Source: Patagioenas fasciata (Eukaryota; Chordata; Aves; Columbiformes; Columbidae). From it: a stretch of DNA of 64,000 nt. The stretch lies in NCBI RefSeq assembly GCF_037038585.1, contig NC_092521.1, positions 51,034,398 through 51,098,397 of the forward strand, given 5' to 3'. Made by a program: the position numbers and the translations under genes. A model generated the notes under the pieces. That model worked only from the letters and a program-made list of their open reading frames with translations, did not search any database and was not told where the DNA came from. Below are positions 27,401 through 64,000 of this stretch, in pieces. The first letter of the stretch is position 1. Each line of letters starts with the position of its first letter.

Positions 27401-30125
27401 GCATGATGCGTCGGAAGAAGATCGCTTCTCGGATGATAGAGTGTCTAAGGTAATGTAAAAGAAGTTCCTTGGTTACCTGTGTTTTAGATAGAACTCAGTC
27501 CAAGACATTTGATGCTTGGTGTGTCTCAAGCTTGTATTTTCTGAGCTGCCGTTCGTATTGGGGGATGTAGATTTGAGCACAGTTGACAGTTCCAGCATTA
27601 TTTGGAGTTCAATAACGTCAGTGTTCTGCAGTAGTTTGTCTTTAACAGAAATCTTCCTGCTCCATGGAGTTGTAATGAGTCACCCTAGCAGACTGCCAGT
27701 GGGCCTGAGTAAATTCCTCTGAGGTAATTACGAGCGAAGGAAATGAGGCAGTCTTTGGTCAAAGTGTGAGACTACCCAAGTGGTAAGGACTGAAACCTAA
27801 TTGTTGGCCGAATGTCCGTTCCTTAAAGGTAGAAAGGAGGAAAGAACAAAAAACCAGTGCACCGAACTATTTGATATAGTGTGGTGGCTTCCAACTGTAC
27901 TTTTTATTTTTTTGCTTTGCTGTGGTTCCCTGAGCCTTATGAGATATTTTTGATTTCCATGGAGCTTTAGTAGGTAGTGATGAGTGTGTTCAGCTGAGTG
28001 CCAAGTGCTACATCCATAAAAGGACTCCAGCATCCATTTTACTGTTTAGATAAATGTTAAAAATGTTCAATCTCCAGATGTTAGGTTTCTTCCAGTGACA
28101 TTTCCTAGAAGTTTAAATACTGCTCTGAGAAATGCCAAGAACTACCCACATTTTACTACCACTGGGCTGTCAGGTGTGTGCTGGGTGCCTGGCTGGCCCC
28201 ATTTTGTTGGAGTCTGTGGCACAGGTACTCCTGTGTCTGCCAGTCCTCGCCCTCTTGGGGTTTTGGAGAGCCTGGCAGAGCTCTGTAGAATGCATCTGGC
28301 CTGGCTGGTGAAGCAGTTAGAAAGTTCCTATCAGATCACGTTCTGTCTGAACTACCAACTGCAAGGTTGTATTCAGATAAGCATATTAACTTTATGATTT
28401 AGTTATATTTTTAGCTGATGTGTTTTAAATTGCGTATTTGGTAGCTTCCTATAAACTGTTTCTGAAGGAAAGATTTCTTCCCCAAAGCAATGCTGGAGAT
28501 GCTCCATCAGTTCCAGCTCTAAAGGATCTTTAGAATCAATTTTAATGTTTTTTGAGGGCCTAACTGTGTGCTGTGTCTTACCTTTTCTGTCCTCTCGTGC
28601 TTGTTTGACCTTCCATCAGCCCATTGCTATGTTAGTTAAAAACCAGGTTCAGCAAAAAGTGCTTTGTATTGTTCTGGTGCTCAGGCAGTTTGTAGAAGGG
28701 TCTGGTGAGCTCTAGAGTTGGGGGAAACAAGGGAGCCCAGAAAGTTGCAGAAGGCAAAGGAAAGGAGTGAGACTTGCTTTTTGATGGCAGTGAGCAGTTA
28801 GGTCTGCTCAGCTGCCAGTCCTAACCTAAATGTCTAAACGTCTTTTGTAGCAAGAGGTAGTTTGAATGGGGTGATTCTGGTAGCCAGCTAAATCCCGGCT
28901 TCAAAATGGTGAAGGCATCCTAGCAGGTGTTTGAGTCCATTTTAAGAATGTCTGCCCTGTTTCACTGGAGCTTTCACAGCTGACCTGAAGTCACAAAAAC
29001 CTGGTCAGACAGTCTCAAGAATCTTGAAAATCGTCTTCCTAAATACACTAAAGAGAAGAGAATAAAAGTCGGTCATAATTAAAAAGGACTTTGTTCGTAT
29101 TGTCTTTTCCTGATGATGTAATGAACATGTCAGTGTGATTGAAGTTGACACTTGCTCTGCAAGTGAACGTATGTTTATTTTATAAGAATTTAAAAACCTA
29201 ATTTCAATGGGAGCTGCTTCTGTTTCCAAGGAGAACCATTGCCTCCTCCTTCCCGCGATTGATGTCTTAAAGCCTGAGATCAGTTTGCTAAATTTGCTCA
29301 CATAGCCATCCAGAAAAGTGCAATGGTATCCCTTGATTCTCTCCTCTTTCTTCAAATCAGAATAAAACATACGTAAAATATTTTCATGAAGATGTTAGGC
29401 AAATGGAATCTTCCTTTTCAAATACCTACCACTGAAAGCGTATAACTTTTGAATTATGCCTTACAGCCGTGTTCTTAGATGTTCCAAATTAATCCAAGAT
29501 GTGCTGTCATCTGAGTGTCAAATGTTTTTGCTTTATTTTTGAACCAGGAACTTCGAAGTTCATCAGGTCCTTTCAGCCCCTCTGTAAACACCCTAACTTG
29601 TTTGTAGCCTGTGTTTTCATTCCTAGTGATTGCAGTCATTGTCCTAGCAGTCTATTTTCTATGAAGAAATGGTTGGAATGAATTGAAGTCTTGTTTTGAA
29701 CTCTGAAATTGAACACTTGATGCAACTCAAAGTAATTGCTCTATGTGAGCATTCTTCTAAAATACCAAAACGCTACAAAACCCTTCCAGAGCAAGTGATT
29801 CTTTTTGCCCTTTGGAAGGTGATACTTCATATACAGTCATCATCTCCTCCTTACAGAGCTGCTTCTTTTCAGTGTCTGTGCCACTTAATTAATGCTTTGC
29901 GGCTTAGTAGCATAAATATCCTTGCATTATTGCTTGAGGGTAATTCTATTTATTTTTTTATTTTAATTTTTAAACAGGAGCAACTTCATCTATGGCTCAT
30001 ACCTAAGTAAAGAAGAAATCGCTTTCTCTGACCCCACTCCCGATGGAAAGCTCTTTGCAACACAGTACTGCGGCACCGGCCAGTTCCTCGTGTACAACTT
30101 CCTCAACGGGCAGCACCAGACTTAA
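210..30125 (+). CDS. ESCO1: ESCO1, cohesin (SMC3) N-acetyltransferase, ten coding exons
   Basis: ESCO1 acetylates two neighbouring lysines of SMC3, stabilising cohesin on chromatin; unlike ESCO2 it acts throughout the cell cycle with PDS5. Exons: 210-406, 972-2340, 2998-3109, 4564-4627, 6820-6934, 16036-16167, 23805-23894, 26264-26407, 27262-27449, 29978-30125. All have AG/GT borders and the phases join, giving 2,559 nt and 852 residues (human 840). Seen in the protein: a basic disordered N-terminal two thirds; a conserved box [16 protein letters not shown] near residue 323 and another, CKRFFPSKK, near 380; a C2H2 zinc finger (C631, C634, H649, H653); and the GNAT domain to the C-terminus. 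Residues matching human S770, E789 and D810 are S782, E801 and D822. The start is the first ATG of the exon beginning at 208, so the 5' UTR exon lies outside the window. The first 65 residues are poorly conserved against human, so the exact start is the least certain part. Confidence 0.97.
407..971 (+). other. ESCO1: ESCO1 intron 1-2
   Basis: AT-rich, with no repeat or gene recognised. Confidence 0.6.
972..2340 (+). CDS. ESCO1: ESCO1 coding exon 2, long disordered region with PDS5/chromatin boxes
   Basis: The acceptor tttttcag ends at 971 and the donor gtaagtc starts at 2341. It codes for residues 66-522, over half of the protein. Blocks shared with mammalian ESCO1 include [33 protein letters not shown] and [11 protein letters not shown], set in Lys/Ser/Gln-rich low-complexity sequence. 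From established work the boxes are needed for cohesin/PDS5 association; that role is inferred here. Confidence 0.96.
2341..2997 (+). other. ESCO1: ESCO1 intron 2-3
   Basis: The open frame of exon 2 runs on to 2520 but loses its lysine-rich composition after the gtaagtc donor. Nothing else is recognised. Confidence 0.6.
2998..3109 (+). CDS. ESCO1: ESCO1 coding exon 3
   Basis: The acceptor tgttcag ends at 2997 and the donor gtaact starts at 3110. It codes for residues 523-559 plus one base. The product is hydrophilic and Pro/Lys/Ser-rich ([20 protein letters not shown]) and aligns with the human stretch around SKLENSPVENVTAAS. Confidence 0.9.
3110..4563 (+). other. ESCO1: ESCO1 intron 3-4 with T/G-rich tract
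   Basis: Contains a T-run at 3889-3906 and a T/G-rich low-complexity tract at 3958-4085. The open frames across these are compositional artefacts. Confidence 0.6.
3958..4085 (+). repeat. T/G-rich low-complexity tract
   Basis: Mostly T and G in short runs such as ttgttgttggttggttgg. Asymmetric between strands. Confidence 0.8.
4564..4627 (+). CDS. ESCO1: ESCO1 coding exon 4 (64 nt)
   Basis: The acceptor attttag ends at 4563 and the donor gtatag starts at 4628. It codes for [20 protein letters not shown], aligning with human APQQHSILSNQTSKSSDNR. The phases fit both neighbours (1 in, 2 out). Confidence 0.88.
4628..6819 (+). other. ESCO1: ESCO1 intron 4-5
   Basis: AT-rich, with an A-rich patch at 6536-6598. 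A possible 70-nt exon at 5224-5293 was examined and rejected on phase. Confidence 0.55.
6820..6934 (+). CDS. ESCO1: ESCO1 coding exon 5
   Basis: The acceptor tttcaag ends at 6819 and the donor gtaagt starts at 6935. It codes for residues 581-619, ending [15 protein letters not shown], close to the human KLKEAEKTDEKQLII that leads directly into the zinc finger. Confidence 0.93.
8784..8860. repeat. Perfect 39-bp tandem duplication
   Basis: Two adjacent copies beginning agcatctggagaagaaaaat, at 8784 and 8823, identical over at least 37 bases. Confidence 0.95.
11350..11908 (-). mobile_element. Solo LTR of an avian endogenous retrovirus
   Basis: On the - strand it opens near TACTGGTTTTGGCTGGGATA and closes with CCCACAACA. 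The interior (gacagtttaataggtaaagc, tagccatctccaggaaagcc, tgatgtcatatggtgtggga) matches the pattern I know from a widespread bird ERV LTR. No internal gag/pol sequence adjoins it. It is antisense to ESCO1. Family name not assigned. Confidence 0.8.
12553..12610. repeat. A-rich low-complexity tract
   Basis: Runs of A broken by single G or T, ending at a short palindrome. Confidence 0.85.
13131..13148. repeat. AT dinucleotide repeat
   Basis: About nine AT units followed by a T-run. Confidence 0.9.
13443..13665 (+). repeat. TTTTG-rich low-complexity tract
   Basis: About 220 bases of almost only T and G. It creates spurious Phe/Val/Cys-rich open frames in all three forward phases. Confidence 0.9.
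16003..16025 (+). repeat. ESCO1: T-run in the acceptor tract of the ESCO1 zinc-finger exon
   Basis: More than 20 consecutive T ending about 10 bases before the AG at 16034-16035; it forms the polypyrimidine tract. Confidence 0.9.
16036..16167 (+). CDS. ESCO1: ESCO1 coding exon 6, C2H2 zinc finger
   Basis: The acceptor is a long T-tract followed by tatag (ends 16035); the donor is gtaaga at 16168. The 44 codons form the ESCO/Eco1 zinc finger: CNIC (C631, C634), then H649 and H653 in QHLLFHNQF. This finger is conserved across the Eco1 family and packs against the acetyltransferase domain. Confidence 0.98.
17257..17322 (+). mobile_element. CR1 3'-end fragment
   Basis: Reads tggactagatgatctccaga, then ggtcctttccaaccccaact and attctgtga, the typical 3' end of a chicken-repeat 1 LINE in sense orientation. 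Confidence 0.85.
18860..18935 (+). repeat. GT-rich tract
   Basis: A (GT)n run followed by ttgttgttttg-type sequence. Confidence 0.85.
23805..23894 (+). CDS. ESCO1: ESCO1 coding exon 7
   Basis: Thirty codons in phase 0, acceptor tttatttag and donor gtatgg. It codes for [19 protein letters not shown] and following, residues 664-693. This links the zinc finger to the acetyltransferase fold and is nearly identical to human. Confidence 0.97.
24295..24790 (-). mobile_element. Old CR1 LINE fragment
   Basis: A diverged reverse complement of a CR1 3' region: caaagcaggatcatctctgg, attaggagattttccctaaa, and later catctaaaactgagcacagt. It is heavily mutated, so the limits are approximate. Confidence 0.65.
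24905..24965 (-). mobile_element. CR1 3'-end fragment
   Basis: Contains aggatcacagaacacctgtg followed by gttggaagggac, the reverse complement of a CR1 3' terminus. Confidence 0.75.
26264..26407 (+). CDS. ESCO1: ESCO1 coding exon 8, start of GNAT domain
   Basis: Forty-eight codons in phase 0, acceptor ttgacag and donor gtaagt. It codes for residues 694-741, with [16 protein letters not shown] and the beta-strand segments TKTLLFIS and [12 protein letters not shown] of the GNAT core. Confidence 0.98.
26408..27261 (+). other. ESCO1: ESCO1 intron 8-9
   Basis: No repeat, gene or RNA recognised. Confidence 0.55.
27262..27449 (+). CDS. ESCO1: ESCO1 coding exon 9, acetyl-CoA binding and catalytic residues
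   Basis: The acceptor cctgcag ends at 27261 and the donor gtaatg starts at 27450. It codes for residues 742-803 plus two bases. [20 protein letters not shown] contains the acetyl-CoA loop and S782; the segment RMIECL carries E801. These match human S770 and E789, which mutational work on ESCO1 implicates in catalysis. Confidence 0.98.
27450..29977 (+). other. ESCO1: ESCO1 intron 9-10
   Basis: No repeat, gene or RNA recognised. Short open frames on both strands have no family resemblance. Confidence 0.55.
29978..30125 (+). CDS. ESCO1: ESCO1 last coding exon, C-terminus and stop
   Basis: The acceptor taaacag ends at 29977. The segment [17 protein letters not shown] includes D822 (human D810), followed by [16 protein letters not shown] and TAA at 30123-30125. 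The last residues QHQT differ from human QNST. Confidence 0.98.
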
Positions 30126-30940
30126 CTGCTCCCGGGGGGAGCTCTGTTTTTATTGGGAGGCTTCTGCCAAAACACACCGAATGGGCACACCCTTCAGCAG
30201 AAGCCAGGGCCATTTTTATTACAGTGAACTCAGGACTGGTAACAACCGAAAAGGTTGTACTATTTTATTAAAATTGTAAACAATGCAGTAATAGGCTAAC
30301 TTTGTTTTTTTAAAAAGAAAGATATTTTATTAACTTTTGCAAAAGTTTTATTGTATTTTATCTAGTTAGTCATGTTTACATGCAGCAGAAAATTGTTCAT
30401 AGTGGACTGTAAACTAATGCAAAAACTCTGGTCTCATGGACGAGTACGTGGTGAAGTTCCCAATGTGGTGATATACCAGTGCTGCTGGGTGAGGCTGGGA
30501 GCGGTCGCTTGCTCGATGGCGTCGCAGGCCCTGCTCGATTGCGTCCGGGCAAGAAGTGATAGCGTGCAGTGGTCACGGGTGACAACCCTCACGGACTGTA
30601 CGCTGCCTTCTGGGGTGCATTCTGCGCCCTGCTCGGTGTCGGGGAGCCTACTGGCTGTCAGCAGCGGTGGAATCTGCTTTTACTCACCCCCCTACTTCTC
30701 TCCCAGATTAGTTGTAGAGTAAAAGGTGGAACGAAAACCCTGAGGACTGGTGTACTCGTCATTTTTCTTCAAGTACTGTACTGAGTATATACCTTTGTTA
30801 GTGGACTTGGCTTTGATACTTGTCACTCCTTCATAAATCTCTCCTCTTTTCAAGGGTTTGTACGTTGAAAAACTGCTGTGGCCTTTCTTGATCTGTACAT
30901 AATGTAGATAGATTAAAAATAAAATACTTGATAGCTTTTT
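30126..30940 (+). other. ESCO1: ESCO1 3' UTR
   Basis: Runs from the stop codon to a probable poly(A) site. A canonical AATAAA lies at 30918-30923 with GT-rich sequence (tttgtgtgtgag) downstream. A weaker ATTAAA at 30268-30273 could make a short isoform. The middle (about 30480-30660) is unusually CpG-rich. Confidence 0.7.
30918..30923 (+). terminator. ESCO1: Poly(A) signal AATAAA for ESCO1
   Basis: Canonical hexamer about 800 nt after the ESCO1 stop, in the A-rich context gattaaaaataaaatac, followed by T-rich and then GT-rich sequence, as expected for a cleavage/polyadenylation site. Confidence 0.65.
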
Positions 30941-31879
30941 TAAAGTTACTCTGTATTGATATGGAGTGTGAATGAGTCTTTAGTGTATTTCGTAGTTTTG
31001 TGTGTGAGATGCTTCCTTAGTGGCTAATGGCAGTCTCTGGAGAACATGGTCCCTGCATTTGTACCTGCTTGGGGGTCAGAATTCCCTTTGTGCCAAGGAA
31101 TTTGCATCACACCCCAAGGATCAGTTCTGCAGTAGCTCTGGATCAAAGCCATCCTCATCCAGGGCTTACAGTTAGGTGAGCCTTGAATGATAGCTTAAAA
31201 CCTTACTTTAAGATGGGAAAGAAAGATTACATTTAAACTTAGAGTTTGTTTTAGTTTTGGAACCTACTTACAGTAAGGTTGTGCTTGTTTATATTGTGCT
31301 GTCTTTAACCTTGGTCTAGAGCTAAAGCAAAAAACTCAAACCACCTCTGGAAACATCATTCAGACTCCTTAAAACTGAGGTAGCTGAACAGTGGGGAACT
31401 TCTGGGCTGTAGAGGTGGCTGTTCCCTTGTTGCCATTTGTTTGCAAGGGGATTGTGAGCAGACAAAGGGCTTTGTCAAAAAAAAAATGGTGGGGGTTCAC
31501 AGAACCTCCAAAGGTGATCCCCTCTGGTGGGCACTGCTGCTGCTCCCAAGTTCTCACCTGAGCAATACTGAAGCGTGGTCCAGACAAAGCCCATTTTTGA
31601 ACTGCTTATATTTAAGGGGGGTAAAAGTTGGTCTGTACGGCTTGTGTACCTCCTCCCACTGGTCTGTTTGACACAAAGCTGCTCTCCCAGCTCACAGTAC
31701 CCAGTTTGAAAGAGGGCCAGTACAGGCAGCACAGGGCCCAAACTCCACCAAAACCAAGGGGTGGGATTCACGTTAGCAGCAGCAGGTGGGTTTCTCCAGG
31801 GCCAGCACTGTTGTGTGCAAAGAGAAAAAGAAACGGTGTCCTGTGCAGAGCTCCGGTTAAGAGAGAGGCAGTCTGAAAT
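30941..31879. other. Intergenic gap between ESCO1 and GREB1L 3' ends
   Basis: No coding sequence or known repeat is recognised here. The short open frames on both strands around 31369-31876 have no family resemblance. Both transcripts may extend into this gap. Confidence 0.5.
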
Positions 31880-31899
31880 GGTAACTTAATATATTCAAA

Positions 31900-31905
31900 T
31901 TTAAT
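31900..31905 (-). terminator. GREB1L: Candidate distal poly(A) signal ATTAAA for GREB1L
   Basis: The + strand shows tttaat, read as ATTAAA on the - strand, about 2.5 kb past the stop. An alternative AATAAA is at 32389-32394. I cannot tell which is used. Confidence 0.4.
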
Positions 31906-34377
31906 GAAAGCACATTATAAACATACCATAGCCACAAGTTCAGACAGTTTCAGTTCATAAACAATAACATGAGGTAGACTGACTAGTGAAGCTAAATTCA
32001 CCAAGTTTTTGGTTAAGAAAACTTTATACTAGGAAAGCAACATTTTTTTTAACCCTCCTCCAAAAGTCACAAAACGCAATTACATAAGTTAAGCAAAAAG
32101 CATCTGCATATGATTCTTTAAATCTTAGTTTACATTCAAATTTAACCTGTGACTTGACAAGAACATCTACAGGTAAAAATGTAACGCTGGCCAGTTGAAT
32201 ACATTCATAAGAACGGCCTTGAAGGTGAGGCTTAAAACTAAAATGGAACGGCACTAATCTAGATGTCACGTAACCGTCTCCCTCCCAGGAACCCACAGGC
32301 CTACAGCTCTGGAGCTGCTTTGGTGCACCCCGACATGGGTGTTACCGAAACTCCTCGCTTCCGCAGGGCAGAGAGTTAAGGAAATGGGTTTATTATTGTT
32401 TGGTAAAGGTGGACAAACGCGCTGACTTCCTGACTGCGTTCTCAACCTTCAGGACAATTTTGCACTGCTCCACCAGAGCGCTAACTCCTCCTAGTAGTCT
32501 CAGCACCTGGAATTTTAAGAACTTAGTGCAAACATCAAATACACAAACAAAAAGGAAACCTCTTTTTTTTTTTTTTGAACACGTAATAACCTGAAACTTC
32601 TACACCACACTAAGACTCAAGGTTGGCCTTAAGCCCTCCTGGCAAAACCAGAACTACTGGAATACATTCAGGTGTGTATCAAAAGCTTCAAGAAGCATCT
32701 GTTATATCCCTACTTCTTCCAAGTGTTAAAATAGATAAGGCAGGCTGTGTCTGAAGGAAAATGAAAAACACATTTACAGAAATGGGTTGTTCTTTTGGAA
32801 TTTGCTAAATGTACAGCATCAGAATTAAGCTACATTAACACAGGCATATGCAAACCATTTTCCTTTAGCCTCCATTGAATATATTACGTTTTTTCATCTG
32901 TAAACATCTCTTTTCACATTATAAAAAAAGTTGCTTAACTAACACTAGGTGTAAAAAAACCCATGCAGCTTTGGCAGGTCCTTCTCCAATGCACTGCAAG
33001 TAGAAAGATGTGTTACTTTCATTGCTTTTTTGGGAGTAATTAGACATTCCTGAATCACTTTGAAGAACACGCTGAATTTTTCTTCTTAATAAAGGGGTCA
33101 TTATTGATTTTTTTGTACAGAAACCTCAGCGGGGTAACCCCTGCGAACTGCGGGAGTAGGACACCACTGCTACGATTTAACCCTGACAACCAACAGCTAC
33201 TTGACCCAGTTCATTCCAGAACAAATTAATGAGGATCATTAACACGCTTGTAAGTAGAACAATGTGTGACTGCTGCTACACCCAGTATTTACAGAGGTTA
33301 ATTAAAAAAAAAATAAAGGGCTGACAGTGTTGGGCGATGCATTCAACGGTCTTTGCTGCTGGCCAGAGTCTCTCCTGAGCAGTCCCAGCTCCCCCCGGAG
33401 CTGCTGTGAAATACCTTCTGTTTCCCTCGGATCCCGCTCAGGCAGCGCCGCCCTCCTGCACGTGCATTGGTACGTCGCTTCACGTATGGGTACGACTTGA
33501 CAGACCTGATCTCAGCTCTGCAGCCAACTGGGGCTGAGTGAAAAGCACACGGAGAGTAGAAGTTGCATACGGCCCACCGCAGAGGCATCAGACATACAGG
33601 AGGACCTGTTTCAATATGCAAAGGAGGATAGACCACAGGTTTTCAAAACTCTGACGAGAGTGAGAAAGTGAAGGTGAGTTGCTGGCAAGTTATTCTGGCC
33701 TCTCACTGAGGAGAGAGCATCTAGGAGGAACCTTTTGCTTTGTCCCTGGAGTCGAGGAGGTGCCCAACTGGTGAAGTAGCGCTGCTAGGAGAACCTGGGT
33801 GCACAGTGCCTGCCACGCTTCTGCTGATTTGTTCAGGTTTAAGTAGTAAACTTTGAGCATCTGTGGAAATTTTGCCAAGGACAGTTTCAATACATACACA
33901 ATTACAATTTTTAAACTAACACTGCACAGAGAACAAGACTATTCTTTTTTAATACAAATATCTACGTCATATTGTAGTTTCAAACCCCTGAGTATTCCTG
34001 TACCACAGTACAGAGCTGAAGAGACACAGCGGGCTCTCCTCCACACAGCTTCAATAAATCCCACGTGCTGGGTTGCATTTCATGTACCACATTCAAGCCA
34101 GCAGCTGCTGAGAGAGCAGCTTCTTCCTCTAGCTCAGCTGAATATCAAGAGAATTCTTCCTCAACCAAATCACATCATCTTCTAGATCCTACAGATGTGT
34201 GATCAGTGTCAGCGGTTGGGACTGATGTGAAAATACCTGGAATCCAGGATCCGTTAAATCCTGACCGATGCGGTAATTTCATCTCTAGGAATAAAGCCTA
34301 CTTCAGAATTGTGGGGAATCCTTTAGAGCAGTCTAGATAAATATTGGTTGCACTTTGCTCCACAGTGATTGTACTTA

Positions 34378-34407
34378 AAAAAAAAAAAAAAAAGAAAAAG
34401 AAAAAAG
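34378..34407. repeat. A-tract in GREB1L 3' UTR
   Basis: About 15 A, then gaaaaagaaaaaag. Transcribed as a U-rich run in GREB1L. Confidence 0.85.
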
Positions 34408-34443
34408 TTTGTTTTTTCTACGTTAGCGGTGTCTTAGCGAAGC

Positions 34444-62983
<28,540 letters not shown>

Positions 62984-63244
62984 CTATGATAGGGGCCGGG
63001 GGGGAAATCACTTATCAGAATAAATCTCACCACTCTGGAGAGCTGGGTCCAGATTACAAATGCCAAGCTTCTTTTTTTGATCAAAATGTGATACTACATC
63101 AGATGACCTTAAGTACTGCACTGCCCATTTTTTAAATACCTGAAGTGTTTTGAGGATTTTTAACAGTGCCGCCCAAGGAAACCTCAATGCCAACATAGTG
63201 AAATGCATTCTGTTACCTGAACCACCACATACATAACATGCATG

Positions 63245-63315
63245 CACACATATATATAAAAGATATGCATGTGTACATATATAAAAAGCATATATATATA
63301 TACATATATACACAT
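63245..63315. repeat. Alternating purine-pyrimidine AT-rich repeat
   Basis: Imperfect acatatata / gcatatatatata units with a short inverted symmetry, typical of a decayed TA/CA microsatellite. Confidence 0.85.
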
Positions 63316-63727
63316 CCAGAGAGCTCTAATGTTCTCCTGAAACTTGCAGTTCTTCAGGAGCTTCCCTCCCCCGCTCCTGCTGGGAGTGAGGTGCTGAGGT
63401 GGTTGTGCTTGGGATGTGATGGGATGAGAGCCAGCACACCTATCGACTGAGGAAACCGAGCCTGCATTGATAATCCTGTCAAAAAGACTCTGCCAGGAGA
63501 GGAGGTCAGTTGGAAGTTTGTTTGTACATCGTCTCTGCTGTGAGGTACTGAGTCTCACTCTAAGTCATGACTGAGACAACCGTATGTCTATATACTGACT
63601 GACACTAATATACACTGTGAAGGGAAGATGAGCAATACACCTAGGCAACAAATCTCAGTTATTGGGAGGGGCCATTTATTTCTTTGGAGGTTTCCTGATT
63701 TTTAACAAAATTTTAGTCTCAGATTTA

Positions 63728-64000
63728 TTTTAACTTAATGAATGTACCAGTACTATTCAACATATTCGTCAATTACTTGGATGAGGGACTAGAGTGCACT
63801 GTCAGCAAGTTTGCTGATGACACCAAGCTGGGAGGAGTGGCTGACACACCAGAAGGCTGTGCTGCCATCCAGCAAGACCTGGACAGGCTGGAGAGTTGGG
63901 CAGGGAAAAATTTAATGAAATATAACACGGGCAAGTGTAGAGTCTTGCATCTGGGCAGGAACAACCACAGGTTCCAGTATAAGTTGGGGAATGACCTATT
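63728..64000 (+). mobile_element. CR1 reverse-transcriptase fragment, runs off the window
   Basis: Translates to [18 protein letters not shown] and [20 protein letters not shown], with the FADD catalytic box of the LINE reverse transcriptase, then [16 protein letters not shown]. The frame stays open to about 63990, so this copy is younger than most others here. Confidence 0.92.

Larger units (their letters stand above)
31880..34443 (-). other. GREB1L: GREB1L 3' UTR (probable)
   Basis: Follows the GREB1L stop on the - strand. Candidate poly(A) signals read on the - strand are AATAAA (32389-32394) and ATTAAA (31900-31905). The stretch is AT-rich and free of recognisable transposons. It contains an A-tract on the + strand at about 34378-34407 (a U-tract in the transcript). 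The end point is inferred. Confidence 0.5.

Noticed and set aside
30372-30784. Open frames after the ESCO1 stop codon
   Set aside because: They lie in the 3' UTR, overlap each other in two phases and on the opposite strand, and resemble no protein; they result from the GC-rich patch.

Overview
The window is vertebrate nuclear DNA, almost certainly from a bird. Coding sequence lies in short exons with GT-AG introns, and the interspersed repeats are avian: CR1 LINE fragments with the ATTCTGTG-type 3' end, a CR1 reverse-transcriptase piece with an FADD box, and two solo LTRs of the kind common in bird genomes. I see no bacterial, phage or CRISPR content. The species cannot be fixed from the sequence; a neoavian bird is my guess from the LTRs.

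Two genes fill the window and converge tail to tail. On the + strand, positions 1 to about 30,940 hold ESCO1, the cohesin (SMC3) acetyltransferase. Ten coding exons join in phase to an 852-residue protein (human 840), with the zinc finger, the GNAT acetyltransferase domain and the known catalytic residues intact. On the - strand, from beyond the right edge down to about 31,880, lies GREB1L. Twenty-one exons encode about 1,353 C-terminal residues, roughly the last 70 % of a protein of about 1,920 residues. The same tail-to-tail ESCO1/GREB1L order is known from human 18q11.2, and it separates GREB1L from its paralogue GREB1.

Layout: 1-30,125 ESCO1 exons and introns; 30,126 to about 30,940 ESCO1 3' UTR with a CpG-rich patch; about 30,940-31,880 a short intergenic gap; about 31,880-34,443 GREB1L 3' UTR; 34,444-62,883 GREB1L exons and introns; 62,884-64,000 an upstream GREB1L intron that ends in a CR1 reverse-transcriptase fragment. 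The introns carry CR1 pieces of several ages, two solo LTRs (11,350-11,908 and 43,416-44,166), T/G-rich low-complexity tracts and one perfect 39-bp tandem duplication.

The two genes have no known joint pathway. ESCO1 acts on cohesin throughout interphase with PDS5; GREB1L is a developmental, retinoic-acid-linked protein needed for kidney and inner ear. The points most worth checking are in GREB1L: a one-base frameshift in the last coding exon, a predicted 36-nt intron, a 21-nt in-frame microexon, and an order of nucleotide-binding motifs that fits a circularly permuted helicase-like module. I found no convincing undescribed biological system.
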